Assembly: GCF_001642995.1 (NCBI RefSeq)
Contig: NZ_LOHS01000038.1
Location: forward strand, 1 to 64,000
Direction: 5' to 3'
DNA: 64,000 bases
DNA from: Streptomyces jeddahensis
Lineage (GTDB): Bacteria > Actinomycetota > Actinomycetes > Streptomycetales > Streptomycetaceae
The position numbers and the translations under genes were made by a program. Positions 58,338 through 64,000 of the stretch are shown piece by piece. The notes below the pieces were generated by a model. The model was given only the letters and a program-made list of their open reading frames with translations. It made no database searches and was not told where the DNA came from. How positions within the stretch are numbered: position 1 is the first letter of the stretch; each line of letters starts with the position of its first letter.

Positions 58338-59350
58338 CCGACCTCCTCGTACAGCTTCGGGTCCACCGTCTTCAGCTTGGCGGTGGCCTCCGCGAGCGGG
58401 ACGCGGACGATGTCCGTGCCGCGGAGGGCGACCATCGTGCCGAAGTCGCCGTCGCGCACCGCGTCGATCGCGTGCAGCCCGAAGCGGGTGGCGAGCCAGC
58501 GGTCGAAGGCGCTGGGGGTGCCGCCGCGCTGGACGTGGCCGAGCACGGTCGTGCGGGCCTCCTTGCCGGTGCGCTGCTCGATCTCCTTTGCCAGCCACTC
58601 GCCGACGCCGGAGAGCCGGACGTGGCCGAAGGAGTCGAGCGAGCCGTCCTTGAGCACCATGTCGCCGTCCTTGGGCATGGCTCCCTCGGCGACGACCACG
58701 ATCGGCGCGTACGACGCCTTGAAGCGGGAGGTCACCCAGGCGCACACCTGGTCGACGTCGAAGCGCTGCTCGGGGATCAGGATGACGTTGGCGCCGCCCG
58801 CGAGGCCGGAGTGGAGTGCGATCCAGCCGGCGTGACGGCCCATCACCTCGACGACGAGCACGCGCATGTGCGACTCGGCGGTGGTGTGCAGCCGGTCGAT
58901 CGCCTCGGTGGCGATGCCGACGGCCGTGTCGAAGCCGAAGGTGTAGTCGGTGGCGGACAGGTCGTTGTCGATGGTCTTCGGTACGCCCACGCACTTGATG
59001 CCGTACTCGTCGGCGAGGCGCGCCGCGACACCCAGGGTGTCCTCGCCGCCGATGGTGATCAGGGCCTCCACCTCGTACTTCGCGAGGTTCTCCCGGATCC
59101 GGCGGATGCCGTTCTCCTCCTTGAGGGGGTTCGTGCGCGACGAGCCGAGGATGGTGCCGCCCCGGGGGAGGATGCCGCGCACGGCGGGGATGCCCAGCGG
59201 CATGACGTCACCCTCGAGCGGACCGCGCCAGCCGTCACGGAAGCCGGTGAAGTCGTAGCCGTACTCCTGCACGCCCTTGCGGACGATGCCCCGGATGACG
59301 GCGTTGAGCCCGGGGCAGTCGCCGCCCCCGGTCAGTACTCCGACCCGCAT
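58322..59350 (-). CDS. pfkA: 6-Phosphofructokinase
   Basis: Phosphorylates fructose 6-phosphate in glycolysis. The 342-residue group III actinobacterial PFK has TGGGDCPGLNAVIRG, GGEDTLG (residues 101-107), PKTIDNDLSATDYTFGFDTA (124-143), VMGRHAGWIALHSGLAGGAN and TTVLGHVQRGGTPSAFDR. Asp104 and Lys125 replace the Gly residues of E. coli ATP-PFK, the pattern first linked to PPi-dependent enzymes, although a Streptomyces PFK of this type is reported to use ATP. ATG at 59350 with GAAGGGA upstream. Confidence 0.95.
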   Translation of the reverse strand: MRVGVLTGGGDCPGLNAVIRGIVRKGVQEYGYDFTGFRDGWRGPLEGDVMPLGIPAVRGILPRGGTILGSSRTNPLKEENGIRRIRENLAKYEVEALITIGGEDTLGVAARLADEYGIKCVGVPKTIDNDLSATDYTFGFDTAVGIATEAIDRLHTTAESHMRVLVVEVMGRHAGWIALHSGLAGGANVILIPEQRFDVDQVCAWVTSRFKASYAPIVVVAEGAMPKDGDMVLKDGSLDSFGHVRLSGVGEWLAKEIEQRTGKEARTTVLGHVQRGGTPSAFDRWLATRFGLHAIDAVRDGDFGTMVALRGTDIVRVPLAEATAKLKTVDPKLYEEVGVFFG

Positions 59351-59516
59351 GGAAATGTCCCTTCGCTCCGAATTGAGCTGATGCAGGCCACGCTAATGGT
59401 GACCCACGTCACTCCGGGACAGGGCGGCGCGTCAATTCCGGTGAATCATCGAGGGGTTGATCGAAAGCCCTTCACTCTAACGAGGGGCTTCCCCTGCGGG
59501 CTCGGTTGACGGGCGG

Positions 59517-60287
59517 TCAGGCTCCGTCGTCGAGTCCGCGCTCTATCGCGTACCGGACGAGCTCGACGCGGTTGTGGAGTTGCAGCTTGCCGAGGGTGTT
59601 CTGCACGTGGTTCTGCACGGTGCGGTGCGATATGACGAGCCGTTCGGCGATCTGCTTGTAGCTCAGGCCCTTGGCGACGAGCCGCAGCACCTCGGTCTCG
59701 CGCTCGGTGAGCTGCGGCGCCTTGGGCTCGTCCGGTGTGGAGGGCGCGGGCTCGGAGGCGAGCCTGCGGTACTCGCCGAGGACCAGACCTGCGAGGCCGG
59801 GCGTGAAGACGGCGTCGCCGACCGCCGTGCGGCGCACCGCGTCGATCAGCTCCTCCGTGGAGGCCGACTTCAGCAGATAGCCCGTGGCACCGGACTTGAC
59901 CGCCTCCAGGACGTCGGCGTGCTCGCCGCTCGCGGACAGGACGAGCACCCGCAGCGCCGGGTCGGCCGCGACGAGCTCCTTGCAGACCTGGACGCCCGGC
60001 TTGACCGGCAGGTTGAGGTCCAGCACGAGCACATGGGGCTCCACGGCGCGGGCGCGGCGCACCGCCTGCTCGCCGTCGCCCGCCGTGGCGACCACGTCGA
60101 AGCCGGACTCCGTGAGATCGCGGGCGACGGCGTCCCGCCACATCGGATGGTCGTCGACGACCATCACCTTGATCCGCCCCTCCGACGGCACCGGGGTCTG
60201 CTCCCGCCCCTGCGACTGCACCGACGCCTGCTCCCGCCCGTGCGTCAACTCCTGGTCCTGCGCAGCCGCTTCGTTGTTCTCACTCAT
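59517..60287 (-). CDS. NarL/LuxR family response regulator
   Basis: A 256-residue two-component regulator. A Gln/Glu-rich leader (1-37) precedes the receiver domain VMVVDDHPMWRDAVARDL, with the phospho-acceptor Asp in VLVLDLNLPVKPG (about 90) and Lys in LLKSAST. The C-terminal LuxR helix-turn-helix is LTERETEVLRLVAKGLSYKQIAERLVISHRTVQNHVQNTLGKLQLHNRVELVRYA. The ATG at 60287 overlaps the kinase stop by 8 bases. Stimulus unknown. Confidence 0.94.
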   Translation of the reverse strand: MSENNEAAAQDQELTHGREQASVQSQGREQTPVPSEGRIKVMVVDDHPMWRDAVARDLTESGFDVVATAGDGEQAVRRARAVEPHVLVLDLNLPVKPGVQVCKELVAADPALRVLVLSASGEHADVLEAVKSGATGYLLKSASTEELIDAVRRTAVGDAVFTPGLAGLVLGEYRRLASEPAPSTPDEPKAPQLTERETEVLRLVAKGLSYKQIAERLVISHRTVQNHVQNTLGKLQLHNRVELVRYAIERGLDDGA

Positions 60288-61509
60288 CGCTGAGCCGCCT
60301 TCCCCCTGAAACCTTGGGAACCTTCAGTTCGACCTCTGTGCCCTGGCCCGGTACCGAGACCAGCTCGGCCGTGCCCCCTATGTCCCGCAGCCGGCCCCGG
60401 ATCGACAGGGCCACACCGAGGCGGCCCTCCCCCTCGGCCTGGGCAAGCCGTCCCTCCGGGATGCCGGGGCCGTCGTCCCGCACCGTCACGATCACCGCGT
60501 CCGGCTCGTCCTCGACGAGGATCCAGGCCCGCGCGCCGTCACCGGCGTGGTTGCGGACATTGTCCAGGGCGGCACTGACAGCGGCGGCGACCTCCCTCGC
60601 CGCGGCGGGCGCCAGCAGCACCGGGGCGCCCGGCTCCGAGAAGGTGACCCGCGCCCCGGCGTGCGGAGCGAGCAGCGACCGCAGGTCGCACGGCTCGCCC
60701 GCCGCGTCCTCGTCGTCCGGTACCTCCACCACCCGTACGACCGCCCCCTGCGATGCGTCCTCCGACGCGTGCGATGCGGTTACCAGGCCGCCCGCGACCA
60801 GCGCCCGCAGGGCGGCCTCCTGCTCGCCCGCCATACGGCCGAGCTCGGCGGCCTCGCCGCCGAGCGCCGTGCCGCGGCGCTGCACCATGGCGAGGACCTG
60901 CAGCACGCTGTCGTGGATGTCGCGGGCGAGCCGTTCACGTTCGCGGGTCGCGGCCTCGATCTCCAGGGCGCGGGCAAGGGTGCGCTCGGAGGCGCGGGCG
61001 ACCTCGACGACGTAGCCGATGGCGATGGAGGCGACCCAGACCAGCAGGACGTTGTGGAAGGTGTCCTGGCTGAGCGCGCCGCGCTGGACGATGTTGGCGA
61101 CGCCGACGAGCGCGGAGGCGACGGCTGCCCAGCGCCAGCCGCCCTTGAGGGCGTACGCGAGGACGGCGCCCGCCGTCCATATGGTCGGCAGCGTCGGTCC
61201 GCCGGCCACGATCCGCTCGTGCGCGTCGGCGACCGGTGTCAGCAGGATGCCGGTGAGCGCGATGGTGAGGTCGACGACGAGAAAGGGCTTGGTGCAGCTC
61301 GCCGCGCCCGAGACCTGGCGCAGCGTGGCCAGGGTCCAGACGAGCAGCACCGAGAAGTACGCGACGGCCACCCAGGGCCGGACGAACTCGTCGTACGCGG
61401 AGACGAAGAGCGCGATCGCGTACGCCATCGTGAGGACGCGGTACGCGGTGAGCGCACGCCACAGCGGCTGCTCGACCGACATCCTCATGACTCGCTCGCG
61501 CTTGGCCAT
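60280..61509 (-). CDS. Sensor histidine kinase (HisKA_3/NarX type, MacS-like)
   Basis: A 409-residue kinase with about six N-terminal membrane helices (to about residue 175), a short coiled coil, then the dimerisation/phosphoacceptor helix RERERLARDIHDSVLQVLAMVQRRG with the active His, and a HATPase domain (AALDNVRNHAG N-box, VRDDGPGIPEG, GRLGVALSIRGRLRDIGG). No large extracellular sensor domain, so it may sense the membrane. ATG at 61509 has GGGGGGA upstream; a TTG at 61521 is less likely. Partner of the overlapping response regulator. Confidence 0.92.
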   Translation of the reverse strand: MAKRERVMRMSVEQPLWRALTAYRVLTMAYAIALFVSAYDEFVRPWVAVAYFSVLLVWTLATLRQVSGAASCTKPFLVVDLTIALTGILLTPVADAHERIVAGGPTLPTIWTAGAVLAYALKGGWRWAAVASALVGVANIVQRGALSQDTFHNVLLVWVASIAIGYVVEVARASERTLARALEIEAATRERERLARDIHDSVLQVLAMVQRRGTALGGEAAELGRMAGEQEAALRALVAGGLVTASHASEDASQGAVVRVVEVPDDEDAAGEPCDLRSLLAPHAGARVTFSEPGAPVLLAPAAAREVAAAVSAALDNVRNHAGDGARAWILVEDEPDAVIVTVRDDGPGIPEGRLAQAEGEGRLGVALSIRGRLRDIGGTAELVSVPGQGTEVELKVPKVSGGRRLSDE

Positions 61510-61551
61510 GCTTCCCCCCAACCCCCGGCGTCCGCCGTTGCGCCGACGCCG

Positions 61552-62355
61552 CTACGAGCCGGCCTTGTCCTGCTCCGCCGTGTCCTTGCCGCCGGCCCCC
61601 GCCACCGCTCTGGCCTGCGCCTGAGCCTGGGCCTTCGCCTCCGCCTTGGCCGCCTCCCTCTCGGCCTTCGCGGCCTCCGCGATCTGCCGCTTCGCGGCGG
61701 TCGCGTAGATGTCGACGTACTCCTGCCCGGAGAGCTTCATGATCTCGTACATGACCTCGTCGGTCACCGCGCGCAGCACGAACCGGTCGTTCTCCATGCC
61801 CTGGTAGCGCGTGAAGTCGAGCGGTCTGCCGATGCGGATGCCCGGGCGCATCAGCTTCGGGACCACCTTCCCCGGCGGCTGGATCTTCTCGGTGTCGATC
61901 ATCGCGACCGGGATGACCGGCGCGCCGGTGGCGAGCGCCACGCGCGCGAGGCCGCCGGGCTTGCCGCGGTACAGGCGGCCGTCGGGCGAGCGGGTGCCCT
62001 CCGGGTAGATGCCGAACAGCTCGCCGCGCTCGATGACCTCGATGCCGCTCTTGATGGCCGCCTCGCCCGCGCCCCGCGCGCCGGAGCGGTCCACCGGCAG
62101 CTGCCCGACGCCCTTGAAGAAGGCGGCGGTCATCCGTCCCTTGACGCCGGGCGTCGTGAAGTACTCGGCCTTGGCGATGAAGGTGATCTTCCGGTCGAGG
62201 ACGGCGGGCAGGAAGAAGGAGTCCGAGAAGGACAGGTGGTTGCTCGCCAGGATGGCGGGGCCCTCGGCGGGAACGTTCTCCAGTCCTTCCACCCAGGGCC
62301 TGAAGGCGAGCTTCAGCGGCCCTCCGATGGAGAACTTCAATGCCTCGTAGATCAC
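61552..62355 (-). CDS. plsC: 1-Acyl-sn-glycerol-3-phosphate acyltransferase (PlsC-like)
   Basis: Membrane acyltransferase of phospholipid synthesis making phosphatidic acid. The 267 residues show the catalytic ASNHLSFSDSFFLP (His-Asp), FFKGVGQLPVDRSG, YPEGTRSPDGRLYRGKPGG and VIPVAMIDTEKI blocks. The last 50 residues form a Lys/Glu/Ala-rich helical tail (AEAAKAEREAAKAEAKAQAQAQ). GTG start at 62355. It diverges from the esterase gene. Confidence 0.92.
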   Translation of the reverse strand: MIYEALKFSIGGPLKLAFRPWVEGLENVPAEGPAILASNHLSFSDSFFLPAVLDRKITFIAKAEYFTTPGVKGRMTAAFFKGVGQLPVDRSGARGAGEAAIKSGIEVIERGELFGIYPEGTRSPDGRLYRGKPGGLARVALATGAPVIPVAMIDTEKIQPPGKVVPKLMRPGIRIGRPLDFTRYQGMENDRFVLRAVTDEVMYEIMKLSGQEYVDIYATAAKRQIAEAAKAEREAAKAEAKAQAQAQARAVAGAGGKDTAEQDKAGS

Positions 62356-62546
62356 CCGAGTGCCTCCTGTTTCCGTGGATCAGACCTTAACCCGTGCCGG
62401 GCCCGCTCTCCGCCTGAGGAGGGCCGGTCAGCCGCTGCCCGGATCTGGTCGGTGTCAGTGCGGTCGCGTACGGTGAAGTACGCCTCCGAAGCACGTCCAC
62501 GCACGTAGTCGGCGGACTACTGCCGGGGGTACCCCGTCCGAGCCTC

Positions 62547-63407
62547 ATGAACTGGAGACCGAAGGTGCCGGTCCTTCCCGGAGCCGAGCCGTACCGCCAC
62601 GAGGGCGGAGAGGTCGGCGTCCTCCTCTGTCACGGCTTCACCGGTTCCCCGCAGTCGCTGCGCCCCTGGGCGGAGTATCTGGCGGGTCGCGGGCTGACCG
62701 TCTCGCTGCCGCTGCTGCCCGGGCACGGCACGCGCTGGGAGGACATGCAGCTCACCACCTGGCAGGACTGGTACGCGGAGGTGGACCGCGAGCTGCGCGC
62801 GCTCCTCGAGCGGTGCAAGCAGGTCTTCGTCGCCGGTCTGTCCATGGGTGGGGCGCTCGCGCTGCGGCTCGCGGCCAGGCACGGGGACGCGGTCAGCGGT
62901 GTCGTGGTGGTCAACCCGGCGAACAAGGTGCACGGCCTCTCGGCGTACGCGCTGCCGGTCGCGCGGCACGTCGTCAGGACGACGAAGGGCATCACCAGCG
63001 ACATCGCCAAGGAGGGCGCCCAGGAGATCGGGTACGACCGGGTGCCGCTGCACGCCGCGCACTCCCTGCGGATCTTCTTCCGGCTGGTCGACGGCGAGCT
63101 TCCGCAGGTCACACAGCCTTTGCTGCTGCTGCACAGCGCGCAGGACCATGTGGTGCCGGCGGCCGACTCGGCCCGCATCCTCAGCCGCGTGTCCTCCACG
63201 GACGTCACGGAGATCCTGCTGGAACAGAGCTACCACGTGGCGACGTTGGACCATGACGCGGACCGGATCTTCGAGGAGAGCCATGCCTTCGTCGGCCGGC
63301 TCGCGCCCGGCGCCACCGACGGCGCCGAGCGGTCCGGCGAGGGCGACACGGCCGGCGGGACCGAGGAGCCGGTCGGGGACAGGGAAGGGACGGCCACCGG
63401 TGGCTGA
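62547..63407 (+). CDS. Alpha/beta hydrolase, carboxylesterase (Est30/monoacylglycerol lipase type)
   Basis: A 286-residue serine hydrolase. The oxyanion loop is LLCHGFTGSPQSLRPWAEYL, the nucleophile elbow GLSMGG (Ser about 96), the acid Asp in LLLHSAQDHVVPA and the His in LEQSYHVATLDHD. It has the Est30-like size plus a disordered Glu/Gly tail. Beside plsC, it may act on acyl lipids, but the substrate is not known. The stop overlaps the next gene by 8 bases. Confidence 0.9.
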   Translation: MNWRPKVPVLPGAEPYRHEGGEVGVLLCHGFTGSPQSLRPWAEYLAGRGLTVSLPLLPGHGTRWEDMQLTTWQDWYAEVDRELRALLERCKQVFVAGLSMGGALALRLAARHGDAVSGVVVVNPANKVHGLSAYALPVARHVVRTTKGITSDIAKEGAQEIGYDRVPLHAAHSLRIFFRLVDGELPQVTQPLLLLHSAQDHVVPAADSARILSRVSSTDVTEILLEQSYHVATLDHDADRIFEESHAFVGRLAPGATDGAERSGEGDTAGGTEEPVGDREGTATGG

Positions 63408-64000
63408 GCAGGACCGAAGGGAACCCGACCGCGACGAGGGCCGCGAGCCGGAGGAGCGGGGTGTGCCCTTCGACGAGGAGGCCGCCTGGAAGGCGATCGT
63501 CGCCGGGTACGGCGAGGAGCCCCCGGACCCGCCCGGCGCGAAGCCGTTCAAGTCCGTGGAGGACCTGGCGCTGCTGGAGATCGAGCACAACAACAGCCAG
63601 GGCCCGGCCGGCGCGGACAGGGACGGGGACGCCGATACGGACCCGGCCGACAAGGATTCCCCGGACGCACGCAGCAAGCCCGGTGGCGCCGAGGAGCCCG
63701 GCAAGCCTCTGGGCAGCTCCATCTCCTTCGCCCCCGGCGTCGGCCCCCGCGACTACGTCGCGCCGGAACCGTCCGACGACGACTTCGACGCGGACGACGA
63801 GGGACATTTCGTACCGCCGGAGCCGCCGCCCCTGCCCGCGGCCGACACCACGGCCAAGTTCGCCTGGCTGGCCGTCCTCGGCGGCCCGGTCCTGCTGCTC
63901 CTCGCCATACTGCTCGGCTGGGACATGACCTGGTGGCTGGCGACGCTCGGCATCGGCGGCTTCCTCGGCGGCTTCGCCACGCTCGTGGTGCGGATGAAGG
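63400..64000 (+). CDS. Hypothetical membrane protein, cut by the window end
   Basis: A reading frame from the GTG at 63400 runs without stop to the end (200 codons seen). AAGGGA lies 9 bases upstream, and the start overlaps the esterase stop by 8 bases. The product has a long acidic, Pro-rich cytoplasmic region (VAEQDRREPDRDEG, GVPFDEEAAWKAIVAGYGEEPPD, FKSVEDLALLEIEHNN, SISFAPGVGPRDYVAPEP) and then two hydrophobic helices near the window end (FAWLAVLGGPVLLLLAILLG and WWLATLGIGGFLGGFATLVV). DUF308-like actinobacterial proteins look similar. Function unknown. Confidence 0.85.
   Translation, partial: MAEQDRREPDRDEGREPEERGVPFDEEAAWKAIVAGYGEEPPDPPGAKPFKSVEDLALLEIEHNNSQGPAGADRDGDADTDPADKDSPDARSKPGGAEEPGKPLGSSISFAPGVGPRDYVAPEPSDDDFDADDEGHFVPPEPPPLPAADTTAKFAWLAVLGGPVLLLLAILLGWDMTWWLATLGIGGFLGGFATLVVRMK

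Overview
This window is chromosomal DNA from a Streptomyces or a very close relative. It is very GC-rich, has many GTG starts and ATGA/GTGA stop-start overlaps, and carries Streptomyces hallmarks: a dcw cluster without ftsA, a long DivIVA, SepF, class II DAHP synthase, WWW-type trp leader, DtxR-type iron box, actinobacterial ileS T-box and DUF3040/HEPN_SAV_6107 proteins. Gene order looks like the conserved core-chromosome neighbourhood around ftsZ known from S. coelicolor. That comparison is from memory, not from a search. No phage, plasmid, CRISPR array, rRNA or tRNA gene was seen.

Layout. Positions 88-4545 (minus): GNAT acetyltransferase, rluD-type pseudouridine synthase, lspA, and a DksA/TraR zinc-finger protein with a huge histone-H1-like Lys/Ala tail. 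Positions 4980-8366 (plus): T-box leader and ileS. Positions 8735-26566 (minus): the division and wall cluster divIVA-yggT-sepF-yggS-pgeF-ftsZ-ftsQ-murG-ftsW-murD-mraY-murF-murE-ftsI-ftsL-rsmH, mostly overlapping or nearly touching, with a probable promoter upstream of rsmH. Positions 26962-32702 (plus): beta-carbonic anhydrase, then a MoxR/DUF58/transglutaminase operon. Positions 32955-35221 (minus): DUF3040, a methyltransferase and a HEPN protein. Positions 35312-39025 (plus): an efflux-like operon of degenerate ABC ATPase, YhgE/Pip membrane protein and TetR, with a perfect palindrome on its promoter. Positions 39518-46302: FAD oxidoreductases, a Tyr/Gln-rich membrane protein, metF, thiE and an Rv2175c-type winged-helix protein. 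Positions 46357-48774: TPP riboswitch and thiO-thiS-thiG. Positions 49004-64000: PASTA Ser/Thr kinase, endonuclease IV, molybdopterin oxidoreductase, bacterioferritin and its ferredoxin, aroH, attenuated fused trpEG, D-2-hydroxyacid dehydrogenase, pfkA, a two-component pair, plsC, an esterase and a membrane protein cut by the window end.

How the genes work together. The central block makes the peptidoglycan precursor (MurE, MurF, MraY, MurD, MurG), flips or polymerises it (FtsW, FtsI) and builds the divisome (FtsZ, SepF, FtsQ, FtsL), with DivIVA for polar growth. aroH and trpEG diverge from one control region and feed tryptophan synthesis. thiE and thiOSG make the thiazole and thiamine phosphate. 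Bfr and Bfd store and release iron.

RNA and DNA control elements are unusually readable: a translational ileS T-box, a TPP riboswitch overlapping a Shine-Dalgarno, a trp attenuator, an iron box and a TetR-type operator. A recurrent oddity is that several genes end inside short tandem duplications that copy the stop codon (lspA, tetR, the 39518 oxidoreductase, aroH, pfkA). Two families of dispersed intergenic repeats also recur. I found no clearly new multi-gene system; the most interesting items are listed in the findings.
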